A DNA stretch of 64,000 bases from Demequina sp. NBRC 110056 (lineage in GTDB: Bacteria > Actinomycetota > Actinomycetes > Actinomycetales > Demequinaceae): the NCBI RefSeq assembly GCF_002090155.1, contig NZ_BBRM01000003.1, positions 372,001 through 436,000 of the forward strand. The letters run 5' to 3'. A model generated the notes under the pieces. The model made no database searches. It was not told the DNA's origin and saw only the letters and a list, made by a program, of their open reading frames with translations. The number at the start of each line of letters is the position of its first letter. Position 1 is the stretch's first letter. The position numbers were made by a program, and so were the translations under genes. Shown here in pieces: positions 7,929 through 18,138 of this stretch.

Positions 7929-10900
7929 GTGCTGTCTGCTGTGTCGCGCGCCTGGAAAACGTCGATCGCGGGAGGTGTGACAGCGCTTCTGGCTACGAGC
8001 GCGGTCATGGTCTCCGCGGGCTCGGCCGTCGCTGAGGACGGAGGCTCGATCTCCGGCACCGTGCACCTGCCCGCGGCTGCACCCGAGGCATGGCTCGAGG
8101 CTGTGTGGATCCACGTGTACGACGCCGACTACGCGTACTACGAGACTGCGTCGGTCGGACCCGACGGCTCGTACGTCCTCGACGACGTCCCCGCAGGCGA
8201 CTATTACGTGAACGCCCAGGTCGATTCGTACTGGGACCTCGACGAGGACGCGTCAGTCACGCCCAACCTCCTGGACGAGTTTCACGACGGTGAGTGGTTC
8301 GAGGCGGACGCCTCCACGCTCGCCGTGGATGCCTCGGCCGTGAGCGGCGTGGACTTCCAGCTCGAAGCCGGCGCCACCATCTCGGGCAGCGTCGCCATCG
8401 AGGAGGGCGCGTCCGCAGAGCTCGCGAGCGAGCGAGTCGAGGTTCGCGCCGAGTATCAGGCCGGGTCGCGCTGGCACTACGCCACCGCTTGGCTCGACGT
8501 CGCGGGCGACTACTCGATCACCGGGCTCTACCCCGTGCCATACGTCGTGCAGTTCGAGGGAGCATACGGCGACTCGGGCAAGACCAACGTGGTGACCGAG
8601 TACTACAACGACGCGCTGCGGCGCGACGACGCGGTCGAGCTCGACCTGTCCGAGGGAGACGTCACCGGCATCGACGCCATCCTCGCCGAGGGCCGCAGCA
8701 TCTCGGGAGTGGTCTCGCTCCCAGAGGGTGCGTCCGAGGAGTGGCTGCGCGGGGTGTACGTGGACGTCTATGACGTCGACGGCAACTTCTTCGGCAGCCA
8801 GACGTTCGACGAGGTGACGGGCGCCTACGAGGTTTCGGGCTTGCCTGCAGGAGAGTTCCTGGTGCACGCGCACGCAGGCATGTACTGGAACGACGAGAAC
8901 GAGGAGATTCGTCCCAACCTGCTTTCCGAGTTCTACGACGGTGCGCACTCGCGCTGGGACGCTGAGATGGTCAGCACCGCATCTGGATCGCGCACGGACA
9001 TCGACATCGCGCTCGATCTGGGCCGAACGATCTCGGGCCAGGTTCGACTCGCCGAAGGCTCCGATACCTCGCTCGAGGAGCAGCAGATCTATGTCTCCGT
9101 CTATGACCCGGAGGTCGGTGGGGGTCAAGGCGTGTACGCCGACCCGGAGACCGGCGACTACGAGATCTCGGGCCTTGCTGTGGGCTCGTACGTGGTGACC
9201 TTCCAGTCGTACGCCGGTGATGAGGTCTCGGCCCGTGTCATGACCGAGTACTACGACGACGCGCGGTTCGAGATGGACGCGACGCTCGTTGATGTGGCCG
9301 AGGGTGACCGGGTGGGGATCGACGCCGAACTGGCGCTTGGTAACACGATCGCGGGCACCGTGACGCTGCCCGAGGGCTCGCCCGAGTGGTGGATGGACTA
9401 CATCAGCATCTCGGCCGTCGAGTCGGACGGCTGGAACGCGTACTACGGCCGTCCTGACGCGAGCGGTGCTTACGCGATCAGCGGACTGCCCGACGGCGAG
9501 TACACGGTGCGGTTCGAGGCGTACTCGTACTACGACGAGTATCTGGGGACCGATGTCAGCACCGGCCTGCTCGACGAATACTGGGAGAACGCATCGTCCG
9601 AGCAGGACGCGACCCCAGTGACGCTCGCAGGCTCGAATGCGTCAGGCATCGACGCGACCCTCGAGCAGGGCCACTCGATCTCCGGCACGGTCAGTCTCGC
9701 TGACGGTGTCTCCGAGGAGTGGCTCGAGGGCGTCGAGGTGTCGCTCGAGGGTGTGGGCGTGGACGTCTACCGGTCCACGCAGGTGCGTGCCGATGGCTCC
9801 TACTCCTTCGGGGCGCTGCCCGACGGCGATTACAACTTGTACTTCAGCGAGGTCGGCGTCTGGGTTGAGCCGGGTGGAGGCTACGCACGCTATGGCCTCA
9901 TCGGCGAGTACTTCGACGATGCGTACTCCTACGACGACGCCGAGCTCGTCACCGTGGCGGGCGATGACGTCAGTGGGATCGACGCGGTGCTCTCCGCAGG
10001 TGCGCGCATCTCTGGCCACGTCGAGCTCGCTGACGGTGGCGACCCGACGCTGCTGGAGCAGGGTGTCCGGGTGTACGCCTCGACAGCTGACGAGGAGAGC
10101 GACGTCTGGAGCTCCGGCCAGGCGACCGTGGACGCCGAATCCGGCGACTACACCATCACGGGCCTTCTTCCGGGTGAGTACGTGGTCCGCTTCGAGGGCG
10201 CCTGGCGCTGGATCGAGGAGGGCGGCTACGAGTACGACGTGCAGACCAACGTCCTCACCGAGTACTACGACGACGCCGCGTATCGCAGTGACGCGGAGAT
10301 TGTCGACGTCACCACTGAGGACGCGACCGGCATCGATGCCGAGCTCCAGGAGGGCGGCTCGATCTCAGGCAAGATCACGGTCGAGGAGGGCTCTGACCAG
10401 ACGCTCGTCGAGCAGGGCCTCAGGGTCATCGCCGAGTCGTATGGCGACGAGTTCTGGGACACCGCCGATGCGGAGGTCGACCGCGAGACTGGCGAGTACA
10501 CGATCACCGGGCTCTCGCACGCGGACTACACGGTCCGAGTCGTCGGCGACTGGAACTACAACGTCGACCCGCCCGCGCCGGTGAACGTGGTCGAGGAGTT
10601 CTACGGCGGCGTCTACTCCCGTGACGAGGCGACGGAGGTGCCCGTTGACGGCGCCGAGTCCGGCATCGACATCGAGGTGGCCGAGGGCCGCACGATCTCC
10701 GGCAAGGTGAGCGTCGACGACGGCGGGACCATGTCCGCCCTTCAGGGTGTGTACGTCGATGCCATGGGAGAGGAGATGGGTCGCACCTATCAGGGCTCCC
10801 TCGACCGGCGCACGGGCGACTACACCATCGTCGGCCTGCCGCAGGGCTCCTACATCGTGCAGTTCTCCGCGAGCGAGTACTACTGGGACGAGGAGGAGGG

Positions 10901-13064
10901 TGAGCTGCCGACCCGTCTGTACGGCGAGTACTACGACGACGCGGCCACCTACGACGAGGCCGATGCGGTGGTCGTCGGGTCGACCGACGTCGCCGGCATC
11001 GACGCGGAGCTTGCCAGCTACAGCGTGGGCTCGCTCCAGGTCGACCTGACGCACTCGGGCGCCGAGTTCCCCTACGACGGCAGTTTCTGCCTCTTCGTGG
11101 AGGACACCGCGGGCGAGTACCTTGACGGGATCTGCCTCGAGGCGGACGTCGACTTGCCGTGGACCTTCGAGGACCTGCCGACGGGCCGTGACGTCGTCCT
11201 GTCGGTGCAGGACGACGAGGGCTCCTGGATCGCACGCCAGTACCTGGGCGGGTCGAACCTGGCCGGCACGGGCCAGCAGATCTCGCTCGTCGAGAACGAC
11301 ACCGTCGAGGTGACCTTCCCGATCTCGCAGGTCGGCACGCTCTCCGGTGTGCTGAGCTACGAGGACCCGGACGCGGTCGTGGGGTACGGCCATGCGGATG
11401 TGCTGGTCTACGCGGAGCGCGAGGCGGGAGTGTGGGAGCCCGTCGAGTGCTCCGAGTGCGGCGGTGAGGGCGATCCTCGCTCCACCACCGTGACGAACGA
11501 GTCCGGTGAGTACACGGCGACGGGTCTCGTGCCCGGCGACTACAAGATCGCCTTCCGGCCGTACTACGGCGAGGAGGCCTACTACGAGGGTGCGTTCGGC
11601 GCGACGACCGCGTTCTACGGCGGCGACAGCCTCGCGACGGCGACGGTCGTGACCCTTGCCGCCAATGGCGCGCTCACCGGCTTCGACGGTGTGCTGCCGC
11701 TCGTCAACGGACCCGACCCGGTCTACGAGTCCGGCGATGGCCGCCTCACACTCGAGATCACGCCGCCGGCAGCGAGCTCGATCGTCGCGGGACAGCAGTA
11801 CGCGTTCGAGTACGAGGTCCGCAACGACACGGGCGAGCCGCTCGCGTTCGCCGCTCCGGACAGCGTCGCGATCCTCTTCGCTTTCGACTACGACGGCGTG
11901 TGGCCGACCGAGTCCGACTGCACGTTCATGCCGGCCGGGTTTGGCGACTTCGACCGCTCCATCCTCGAGTGGGAGATTCCGCTCTCCGGCGCGATCGAGC
12001 CGGGCATCGTCGGCACCTGCACCGTGACTTACACGGCTACCGCAGACGACGTCGACTTCGGCGGACTTTGGACCGCGCTGGTCCAGCGCTCGAAGGCTGG
12101 GCTCGGCTGGGACCAGAGCCAGTGGGCCATGATCACCGCTCCGGGAGTCTCGACGGAGCCCAAGGTGACCGGAACCGCCCAGGTGGGCAAGACCGTCTCG
12201 GTGAGCCCAGGCTTCTGGGGTCCGACGCTCGGCGGCGCGTTCACGTACCAGTGGAAGGTCGGCGGCACCAACGTCTCCGGCGCCACGGGTGCGACCTACG
12301 TGCCGAAGGCCGCGGACGCCGGCAAGAAGGTGTCCGTGACCATGAGCCTGGCCACGCTCGGAGTGACGAAGTCCTCCGCCGGTGTCACGGTCGCCGCGGC
12401 GCCGAAGCCGGACCCGGAGCCCGAGCCCACGCCCGACCCGAAGCCCACTCCGAAGCCCAAGCCGACGGTCAAGCTCTCGGACGTGTCGAGCAACCCCAGC
12501 TCGCGCAACTACACGCAGTTCTCGACCCAGATCCAGTGGCTCGCGAGCGAGGGCATCACGACGGGCTGGAACATGGGCAACGGCACCTACGAGTTCCGCG
12601 CCAAGGACGCGATCTCTCGTGAGGCGATGGCGGCGTTCCTGTACCGCTACGCAGGGTCTCCGAAGGTCAACCTGCCGTCGAGGTCGCCGTTCACGGATGT
12701 GCCTCGCAACAGCCAGTTCTTCAAGGAGATCGTGTGGCTGAGCCAGCAGGGCATATCGACCGGCTGGAACGTCGGGGGTGGCAAGAAGGAGTTCCGTCCC
12801 AAGGACTCCATCACGCGTGACGCGATGGCGGCCTTCCTCTACCGGTTCGCGGGCAAGCCGTCGTTCTCCGCACCTTCGCGATCGCCGTTCACGGACACGC
12901 CGCGCTCGTCGACGCAGTTCTACAAGGAGATCACGTGGCTGTCGTCCACCGGCATCTCCACTGGCTGGAACGTGGGTGGTGGAAAGAAGGAGTTCCGTCC
13001 CTACGACTCCATCACGCGAGAGGCGATGGCGGCGTTCCTCTACCGCTACGACCGCAAGTTCTGA
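7929..13064 (+). CDS. Giant S-layer-homology surface protein with nine SGTV-type repeats
   Basis: 1711 residues and the same plan as its upstream paralogue: signal peptide (about 1-36), nine repeats of the ISGxVxLxEG type (about 38-1033), a Cys-containing region (about 1033-1265), the GDGRLTLEI block, a VGKTVSVS domain (about 1414-1490), a Pro/Lys/Glu linker and three SLH repeats (about 1513-1711). It has three more repeats than its neighbour, and these are far richer in Asp, Glu and Tyr. EYYDDA-like ends recur, which could coordinate calcium. C-terminal halves align nearly throughout; N-terminal arrays differ in number. The start is GTG 7929 after GGGGGAAGAG. The pair likely arose by tandem duplication followed by repeat gain or loss. 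Likely role: extended surface or S-layer protein; no catalytic motif. Confidence 0.88.
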   Translation: MLSAVSRAWKTSIAGGVTALLATSAVMVSAGSAVAEDGGSISGTVHLPAAAPEAWLEAVWIHVYDADYAYYETASVGPDGSYVLDDVPAGDYYVNAQVDSYWDLDEDASVTPNLLDEFHDGEWFEADASTLAVDASAVSGVDFQLEAGATISGSVAIEEGASAELASERVEVRAEYQAGSRWHYATAWLDVAGDYSITGLYPVPYVVQFEGAYGDSGKTNVVTEYYNDALRRDDAVELDLSEGDVTGIDAILAEGRSISGVVSLPEGASEEWLRGVYVDVYDVDGNFFGSQTFDEVTGAYEVSGLPAGEFLVHAHAGMYWNDENEEIRPNLLSEFYDGAHSRWDAEMVSTASGSRTDIDIALDLGRTISGQVRLAEGSDTSLEEQQIYVSVYDPEVGGGQGVYADPETGDYEISGLAVGSYVVTFQSYAGDEVSARVMTEYYDDARFEMDATLVDVAEGDRVGIDAELALGNTIAGTVTLPEGSPEWWMDYISISAVESDGWNAYYGRPDASGAYAISGLPDGEYTVRFEAYSYYDEYLGTDVSTGLLDEYWENASSEQDATPVTLAGSNASGIDATLEQGHSISGTVSLADGVSEEWLEGVEVSLEGVGVDVYRSTQVRADGSYSFGALPDGDYNLYFSEVGVWVEPGGGYARYGLIGEYFDDAYSYDDAELVTVAGDDVSGIDAVLSAGARISGHVELADGGDPTLLEQGVRVYASTADEESDVWSSGQATVDAESGDYTITGLLPGEYVVRFEGAWRWIEEGGYEYDVQTNVLTEYYDDAAYRSDAEIVDVTTEDATGIDAELQEGGSISGKITVEEGSDQTLVEQGLRVIAESYGDEFWDTADAEVDRETGEYTITGLSHADYTVRVVGDWNYNVDPPAPVNVVEEFYGGVYSRDEATEVPVDGAESGIDIEVAEGRTISGKVSVDDGGTMSALQGVYVDAMGEEMGRTYQGSLDRRTGDYTIVGLPQGSYIVQFSASEYYWDEEEGELPTRLYGEYYDDAATYDEADAVVVGSTDVAGIDAELASYSVGSLQVDLTHSGAEFPYDGSFCLFVEDTAGEYLDGICLEADVDLPWTFEDLPTGRDVVLSVQDDEGSWIARQYLGGSNLAGTGQQISLVENDTVEVTFPISQVGTLSGVLSYEDPDAVVGYGHADVLVYAEREAGVWEPVECSECGGEGDPRSTTVTNESGEYTATGLVPGDYKIAFRPYYGEEAYYEGAFGATTAFYGGDSLATATVVTLAANGALTGFDGVLPLVNGPDPVYESGDGRLTLEITPPAASSIVAGQQYAFEYEVRNDTGEPLAFAAPDSVAILFAFDYDGVWPTESDCTFMPAGFGDFDRSILEWEIPLSGAIEPGIVGTCTVTYTATADDVDFGGLWTALVQRSKAGLGWDQSQWAMITAPGVSTEPKVTGTAQVGKTVSVSPGFWGPTLGGAFTYQWKVGGTNVSGATGATYVPKAADAGKKVSVTMSLATLGVTKSSAGVTVAAAPKPDPEPEPTPDPKPTPKPKPTVKLSDVSSNPSSRNYTQFSTQIQWLASEGITTGWNMGNGTYEFRAKDAISREAMAAFLYRYAGSPKVNLPSRSPFTDVPRNSQFFKEIVWLSQQGISTGWNVGGGKKEFRPKDSITRDAMAAFLYRFAGKPSFSAPSRSPFTDTPRSSTQFYKEITWLSSTGISTGWNVGGGKKEFRPYDSITREAMAAFLYRYDRKF

Positions 13065-13076
13065 TCGGCTGAACCG

Positions 13077-13110
13077 ACGGCGCCCCCGGGGAGTGCTCCG
13101 GGGGCGCCGT
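13077..13110 (+). terminator. Terminator after the second SLH protein
   Basis: ACGGCGCCCCCGG pairs with CCGGGGGCGCCGT around a short loop, 12 bp after the stop codon. It is a long, almost perfect stem. Confidence 0.8.
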
Positions 13111-13193
13111 TGCGTGTCGACCCAGCCCGCGCATCGGCGCGGTGCACGTGAACCCGGCGACCGCATCGGCCCTCCGAAAGGTGACCCCTCCCC

Positions 13194-13290
13194 GACAGTT
13201 CCGAACATGGCAGGCCTCGCCGCGCCAGCGTGTCGCCCACCGGCGCGGCGTGTCGTCCCGCGTGTCGCGTCGCGGATGTTCGGAAGTGTC
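13194..13290. repeat. Palindromic element, family A, copy 1
   Basis: Starts GACAGTTCCGAACAT and ends ATGTTCGGAAGTGTC, 97 bp, with a GC-rich interior carrying several GTGTCG words. It lies between the SLH terminator and the ppa terminator, 24 bp after a CGCATCGGCCCTCC word. No protein can be read across it convincingly. Confidence 0.85.
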
Positions 13291-13337
13291 GAGGACGGAC
13301 CAGCGAGACGCGCACCCCGAGCGCGTCGCCACACAGC

Positions 13338-13373
13338 AGAAGGGGCCCACCGCAGCAGCGGCGAGCCCCTTCT
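13338..13373 (-). terminator. Terminator of ppa
   Basis: AGAAGGGG pairs with CCCCTTCT around a GC-rich loop, 15 bp beyond the ppa stop codon on the minus strand. A near-identical stem closes the ABC ATPase gene at 57403. Confidence 0.7.
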
Positions 13374-13387
13374 CGAAGCAGTGAGCG

Positions 13388-13912
13388 TCAGTGCCCCGGC
13401 GGCGGCACCAGCGGGTTCATGTGCTCGAACGAGGTGCCCTTGGCGCGCTCGAAGGAGCGCATGATCTCTCGCTCGGCGGCCTCGCGGCCCTCCCAGTGCG
13501 CGCCCTCGACGGACTTGCCGGGCTCGAGGTCCTTGTAGACCTCGAAGAAGTGCTGGACCTCGAGGCGGTGGAAGTCGGAGACGTCGGTGAGCTCCTGGCG
13601 CCACGCGGCGCGCTGGTCGCCCATGGGCACGCACAGGACCTTGTCGTCGCCGCCGGCCTCATCGCGCATGCGGAACATGCCGAGCGCGCGGCAGCGGATC
13701 TGGCAGCCCGGGAACGTGGGCTCCTCGAGCAGCACGAGCGCATCCAGCGGGTCGCCGTCCTCACCCAGGGTGCCGTCGATGAATCCGTAGTCGTCGGGGT
13801 AGCGCGTCGAGGTGAACAGCATGCGGTCCAGCCGGATGCGGCCGGTCTCGTGATCCACCTCGTACTTGTTGCGCGAGCCCTTGGGGATCTCGATCGTGAC
13901 GTCGAATTCCAT
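13388..13912 (-). CDS. ppa: Inorganic pyrophosphatase
   Basis: 174 residues, the usual size of family I soluble pyrophosphatase. The signature [11 protein letters not shown] is present with its metal-binding Asp residues, as are [12 protein letters not shown] near the N-terminus and [13 protein letters not shown]. It hydrolyses PPi to phosphate in the cytoplasm and so pulls nucleotide, amino-acyl-tRNA and polymer synthesis forward. It is divergent from dacB with only 64 bp between starts, the same arrangement as in Mycobacterium. A CATGACAG-type leader gives ATG at 13912. The C-terminal tail ends in PLVPPPGH, a usual actinobacterial extension. Confidence 0.97.
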   Translation of the reverse strand: MEFDVTIEIPKGSRNKYEVDHETGRIRLDRMLFTSTRYPDDYGFIDGTLGEDGDPLDALVLLEEPTFPGCQIRCRALGMFRMRDEAGGDDKVLCVPMGDQRAAWRQELTDVSDFHRLEVQHFFEVYKDLEPGKSVEGAHWEGREAAEREIMRSFERAKGTSFEHMNPLVPPPGH

Positions 13913-13976
13913 GACAGTCCTTGAGTCGGTGAGCGGGTTGCTGGGTACTAGTGTGGCCCATGACCGGAGGTGACGC

Positions 13977-15395
13977 GTGCGCGGAAAGGTGGTCGCCGGG
14001 ATTCTGGTCCCGGCGCTCGTCGTCGGCGGCGCGGGCGCCTACGCCGTCGCGGACGCCTACGACGTCGTCCCTGGCTTCATCACCAACGAGCCGGTGCCCG
14101 TCGAGCCCGCGCCGTTCCGCACGGCCGCCGCCGTCACCCCCGCCCCCGTGCCCTCCTTCCCGGTGGGCGTCCTGAGCGCCGATGCGCCCGTCCCCTCCGC
14201 CTCCGTCGTCCAGCTGGCAGCGGAGCAGGTGCGCTCGGATGGCCGCACCGGCGACTCGACGAACGTGTCCGTGGTGGACGCCCTCACGGGTGACGTCTAC
14301 GCGGACGTGGACGCGGCGGACGTGCAGGTGCCCGCCTCGACCACCAAGTTGCTGACCGCGGTCGGGGCGCTCGCGGCCCTGGGGCCCGACTACCGGATGA
14401 CGACCTCGCTGGTGTGGGAGCCCAACTCGGGCGTGCTGACGATCGTGGCGGGCGGGGACATGTTGCTCGCCGCTGGCGCCGGGCACGCGGGTGCGGGGGA
14501 GGACGCGAACGGGTACGTCGGGATCGGGGACCTCGTGGCGGCCGCCCTGGAGTCGGCGGACTTCGCGCCCGGAGCGCCGGTGACCGTGGTGGTCGACGAT
14601 TCGCGGTTCGAGGCGGACCCCATCAATCCCGAATGGCCGCAGTACGCCCTCGACCAGGGCTACATCGCGCCGGCCTCGGGCCTCGCGGTGGACATCGCCC
14701 GCATGACCGATGAGCACTACGCCCCGCGCTACCCCGACCCCTCCCTGGCCGCCGGGGACGTGCTCGTCGCCGCCCTCGAGGACGCGGGAGTCGACGTGGA
14801 CGGGGAGGCCGAGCGCGCATCGGCCCCCACGAATGGGATCGAGGTGGCGGCCGTCGAGTCGGCGCCGCTCGCGGACGTGCTGTTCCTGCTGCTGCGGGAC
14901 TCTGACAACACCATCGCGGAGATCGTGTCGCTCGTGAACGCGCTGGAGTCCGGGCGGGCGACCACGCCGGCCGGTGCGTCCGAGGCGACGCGTGCGGGGC
15001 TGTCCTCGATCGGGGCGCCCGTGTCCGGCCTGGTGCTGCTCGACGGCGCGGGCTTCTCCGAGAACAACCGGATCGCGCCCGCACACCTCACCGGCGCGCT
15101 CGTGGCGGCGCTGGCGTCCCCGGTGACCGCGGACGTCCTGGACCTGCTGCCCGTGGGCGGGCTCGAGGGGACGGTCGCGACGCGGTTCGAGGGCACCGAC
15201 GCCGCCGGCGCGCTGCGCGCGAAGACCGGGTCGCTCACCGGCGTGACTGCGCTCGCGGGCACGGTGCAGACCGCGGACGGGCGGCTCTTGGCCTTCGCCG
15301 TGCTCGCCGACGGCATGCCCTACGGGCAGGCGGGACCGCGGGCAGCGATGGACGCGCTCGTCCAGACTTTGGCAGGATGTGGGTGTGAGGACTAG
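13977..15395 (+). CDS. dacB: D-alanyl-D-alanine carboxypeptidase / PBP4-type (peptidase S13)
   Basis: 472 residues with an N-terminal membrane or signal segment (about 4-27) and an Ala/Pro linker. The three penicillin-binding motifs are in order: STTK at 121-124 (nucleophile Ser121), SDN at 309-311, KTG at 416-418. The large gap between the first two motifs is typical of the class C (PBP4) family. It trims or cleaves peptidoglycan peptides outside the membrane. The start is GTG 13977 with a GGAGGTG Shine-Dalgarno 5 nt upstream. tilS and hpt follow closely, as in other actinobacteria. The C-terminus ends in CGCED, with a Cys pair I cannot interpret. Confidence 0.93.
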   Translation: MRGKVVAGILVPALVVGGAGAYAVADAYDVVPGFITNEPVPVEPAPFRTAAAVTPAPVPSFPVGVLSADAPVPSASVVQLAAEQVRSDGRTGDSTNVSVVDALTGDVYADVDAADVQVPASTTKLLTAVGALAALGPDYRMTTSLVWEPNSGVLTIVAGGDMLLAAGAGHAGAGEDANGYVGIGDLVAAALESADFAPGAPVTVVVDDSRFEADPINPEWPQYALDQGYIAPASGLAVDIARMTDEHYAPRYPDPSLAAGDVLVAALEDAGVDVDGEAERASAPTNGIEVAAVESAPLADVLFLLLRDSDNTIAEIVSLVNALESGRATTPAGASEATRAGLSSIGAPVSGLVLLDGAGFSENNRIAPAHLTGALVAALASPVTADVLDLLPVGGLEGTVATRFEGTDAAGALRAKTGSLTGVTALAGTVQTADGRLLAFAVLADGMPYGQAGPRAAMDALVQTLAGCGCED

Positions 15396-15425
15396 GACGC
15401 TGCGCACGCACGCTGTGGCGATGCC

Positions 15426-16430
15426 GTGACCGGTCCGCACCCCTCCGTCGCCGCCGTCCGCAACGCGGTCAGGCAGGCGCTGGATACCTGCGACATCGGG
15501 ACCCGCGTGTGGGTCGCGTGCTCGGGTGGGCCGGACTCCTTGGCGCTCGCCGCGGCCACCGGCTACGTGGGCCGCAAGGAGGGCTACCTCACGGGAGCGA
15601 TCATCGTCGACCACGGGCTCCAGGCCGGGTCCGCCGAGGTCGCCGAGCGCGCCGCCGCGGAGGTCCGCCGCGCGGGGATCCACACGGTGTTCATCGAGAG
15701 AGTGGTCGTCGGGCGCGAGGGCGGGCTCGAGGCAGCCGCGCGCAACGCCCGGTACATGGCGCTCAACAATCGCATCGACGCCGAGGGCGGGCTCAACCCG
15801 CACCTGCTCACCGGCCACACCATGGACGATCAGGCCGAGACCGTGCTGCTCGCGCTCGCCCGCGGGTCCGGCGCTCGCGCCCTGTCCGGCATCCCCGCGA
15901 GGCGAGGGCGTATCGTCCGCCCGCTGCTGTCGCTGCGGCGCAAGGACACCGTCGCCGCGTGCCAGGCGCTCGGCCTCGACCCGTGGCACGACCCCACGAA
16001 CAACCACCCCGACGGACCCAAGCGCTCGCAGTTGCGCACCAAGGTGATGCCCGCGCTCGTCGACGTCCTCGGCCCCGGCGTGGTGTCGGGACTGGCGCGC
16101 TCGGCCGCGCTGCTCCAGGCCGACGCCGACGAGCTGGAGAGGCAGGCACGGTCGGCGATGGGCGCATCGGCCTCCACCGTGCGCGGCGAGGAGTGGCGCT
16201 GCGACATGCTCGCCGCGCTGCCCGACGCGATCCGCACCCGCATGATCAAGATGCTCGCCGAGAACCGCGGCGCGGGACCCCTCACCGCCGCGCACGTCAC
16301 CTCCGTCGACCAGCTCATCACCGACTACCGAGGGCAGGGCGGCGTCGCCCTCCCCGGGGGCTACGAGGCCCGTCGGGAGTATGGAAGGCTGGTCATCGCC
16401 AAGCCCCACAAGTCCCGGTCCGAGGAGTAG
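15426..16430 (+). CDS. tilS: tRNA(Ile)-lysidine synthetase
   Basis: 334 residues. The PP-loop SGGPDS is at residues 33-38, followed by IIVDHGLQ and the TGHTMDDQAET block, which are diagnostic of TilS. The enzyme adds lysine to C34 of the CAU-anticodon tRNA so that it reads AUA as isoleucine. The start GTG 15426 gives VTGPHPS; no strong Shine-Dalgarno is visible, and the gene starts 30 bp after dacB. The stop is 3 bp before hpt, so the two are probably translated together. Length is typical of the short actinobacterial form. Confidence 0.95.
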   Translation: MTGPHPSVAAVRNAVRQALDTCDIGTRVWVACSGGPDSLALAAATGYVGRKEGYLTGAIIVDHGLQAGSAEVAERAAAEVRRAGIHTVFIERVVVGREGGLEAAARNARYMALNNRIDAEGGLNPHLLTGHTMDDQAETVLLALARGSGARALSGIPARRGRIVRPLLSLRRKDTVAACQALGLDPWHDPTNNHPDGPKRSQLRTKVMPALVDVLGPGVVSGLARSAALLQADADELERQARSAMGASASTVRGEEWRCDMLAALPDAIRTRMIKMLAENRGAGPLTAAHVTSVDQLITDYRGQGGVALPGGYEARREYGRLVIAKPHKSRSEE

Positions 16431-16433
16431 CGC

Positions 16434-16988
16434 GTGGAAGCCCAGTTCGACATGGACGACTTCACCAAGGTGATCGTCAGCGAGAACGACATCTCCCGGA
16501 AGCTCGACGCGCTGTCCGAGCAGATTCGGTCCGACTACGAGGGCAAGGACCTGCTGCTCGTGGGCGTGCTCAAGGGCGCGGTCATGGTGATGGCGGACCT
16601 CGCGCGGCGCATGCCGCCCACCGTGCAGATGGACTGGATGGCGGTGTCCTCCTACGGCTCGGGCACCAAGTCCTCCGGCGTGGTGCGGATCCTCAAGGAC
16701 CTCGACGCTGACCTGACCGGCCGCCACGTGCTGATCGTCGAGGACATCATCGACACTGGGATCACGCTGCACTGGCTGCTGGGCAACCTGCGCTCGCGCG
16801 GCGCCGCCTCCGTGGAGGTCGCGTCGCTGCTGCGCAAGCCCGACGCCGTGCAGGTCGACGTCCCCGTGAAGTACCTGGGCTTCGACATCCCCAACGAGTT
16901 CGTGGTGGGCTACGGGCTGGACTACGCGGAGTCGTACCGCACGCTGCCGTTCGTAGCGATCCTGAAGCCAAGCGTCTACGAGGACTAG
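16434..16988 (+). CDS. hpt: Hypoxanthine phosphoribosyltransferase
   Basis: 184 residues. The PRPP-binding loop VEDIIDTG is at 102-109, LKGAVMVMADL lies before it, and FDIPNEFVVGYGLDY near the C-terminus is characteristic of Hpt. It salvages hypoxanthine (and guanine) to IMP/GMP in the cytoplasm. The GTG start is 3 bp after the tilS stop, which suggests coupling. In relatives ftsH usually follows directly. Here a family B repeat, an orphan gene and a second family B repeat have been placed in between. Confidence 0.96.
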   Translation: MEAQFDMDDFTKVIVSENDISRKLDALSEQIRSDYEGKDLLLVGVLKGAVMVMADLARRMPPTVQMDWMAVSSYGSGTKSSGVVRILKDLDADLTGRHVLIVEDIIDTGITLHWLLGNLRSRGAASVEVASLLRKPDAVQVDVPVKYLGFDIPNEFVVGYGLDYAESYRTLPFVAILKPSVYED

Positions 16989-17043
16989 GGCGGGCGCCGG
17001 CCGCCGGCCGCCCGTCGAGTCCTCCGCGACCGCCTCCTTCTCC

Positions 17044-17138
17044 GACAGTTTGAACCAAATCCGGCGGCACCTCTCGCGTGTCGACGGTCAAGGCGCCGCG
17101 ACACGCCGCAACGTGCGATGCCTTTGGTTCAGACTGTC
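17044..17138. repeat. Palindromic element, family B, copy 1
   Basis: Starts GACAGTTTGAACCAAATC and ends GGTTCAGACTGTC, exactly 95 bp. The interior carries CGTGTCG and CGACACG words that can pair. It lies 55 bp after the hpt stop and forms the left boundary of the segment inserted between hpt and ftsH. Confidence 0.85.
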
Positions 17139-17247
17139 AGGAGCGTGAGGCGAGACCGGCGTCCCCAGGATCTCGATGTACGTCCCTCTCCCACGGCTGT
17201 GGGCCGGCCGCCTCGACGAGTGACGTAGGGCGCGCCACGGTCCGGTC

Positions 17248-18138
17248 ATGGATCCCGTCAGAGCGTTGCAGAAGCGACGCGGCGTCGCCCGCTGGACTGA
17301 GCTCGAACGCGCAGGTGTCGCGCGCGGTACGTTGCTGGACGCCTGCCGCGTCGGCGCGATCGTGAGACCGCACCGTGGCGTGTTCGCTTTGCCGCTCACT
17401 CCTCGACCCACAGTTCTTGCCAGCGTCTTTCGTGGGGCGCTCTGTTGCCTCTCGTGGTGTGCGCGAGCCGGGCTCCCGGTCTATCCGCAGCCGCCGGAGG
17501 TTCACCTCGCTGTGCCGCAGCCCAGAGCCATGGGCATCGTGCGCAAACGTCCCGCGCAGGAGGTCGTTGTCCACCGAACGCCGCAGATGCCGACGACCGC
17601 GGCCCAGCAGATCGACCTCTCGGCACTGTGCTGCGGACCCCGTGAGCAATTGGCGCTCGTCGATGCCGCGCTCCGGGACGGCCTTATCAGTCGAGGCGAC
17701 ATCGCCGCATTCGTGTGCGGATGGACTCCGAGACGCACGTGGCTCGCCGCGATGGCGGATGCGCGGAGCGAGTCGCTGTCCGAGACCTGCGCCCGCGTGG
17801 AGCTCGTGGAGGCGGGCTTCACCGTGGTGCCTCAGTTCCAGCTGCGGGCGGTCGGCCGCGTCGACTTCTTGGTCGAGGGGTCGGTGGTCGTCGAGATCGA
17901 CTCCGCGGCTCATCACTCGGGGGAAGACGCGAAGGCCCGCGACCGGGACCGCGACCGGGCGGCAACGACCCAGGGCTACGCGACGCTGCGTTACATGTTC
18001 CACGATGCTGTCGAGCGGCCAGAAGTGATCGTGGATGACGTGCACGCAACTCTGCTGCGCAGCGGGCTCCTGACGCCGACAGTTCGAACCAAATTAGCGG
18101 CGGCTGCACGCGTGTCTGGCTGGCGCGAGCTTCGCTAG
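17248..18138 (+). CDS. AbiEi-antitoxin-like N-terminus with DUF559 (PD-(D/E)XK-like) C-terminus
   Basis: 296 residues. The N-terminal ~90 residues resemble the winged-helix AbiEi/type IV antitoxin-like domain ([16 protein letters not shown], then [10 protein letters not shown]). The C-terminal half matches the DUF559/Vsr-like fold: [16 protein letters not shown], then GRVDFLVEG and [11 protein letters not shown] (about 204-220), where Asp and Glu fit a PD-(D/E)XK nuclease core, followed by RDRDR and a VIVDDV end. Such proteins are abundant orphan genes in actinobacteria and their role is unsettled. Its codons are less GC-biased than its neighbours'. The last ~20 residues and the stop are encoded by the repeat element at 18078, and another copy lies upstream, so the gene looks like acquired cargo. 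No cognate AbiEii toxin is present. Confidence 0.75.
   Translation: MDPVRALQKRRGVARWTELERAGVARGTLLDACRVGAIVRPHRGVFALPLTPRPTVLASVFRGALCCLSWCARAGLPVYPQPPEVHLAVPQPRAMGIVRKRPAQEVVVHRTPQMPTTAAQQIDLSALCCGPREQLALVDAALRDGLISRGDIAAFVCGWTPRRTWLAAMADARSESLSETCARVELVEAGFTVVPQFQLRAVGRVDFLVEGSVVVEIDSAAHHSGEDAKARDRDRDRAATTQGYATLRYMFHDAVERPEVIVDDVHATLLRSGLLTPTVRTKLAAAARVSGWRELR

Noticed and set aside
10365-13634. A 1089-residue open frame antisense to the second SLH gene
   Set aside because: Shadow of the repeat-rich sense gene; it also runs through a terminator and a palindromic repeat.
13761-16772. A 1003-residue open frame antisense to dacB, tilS and hpt
   Set aside because: The sense strand carries three complete enzymes with active-site motifs.
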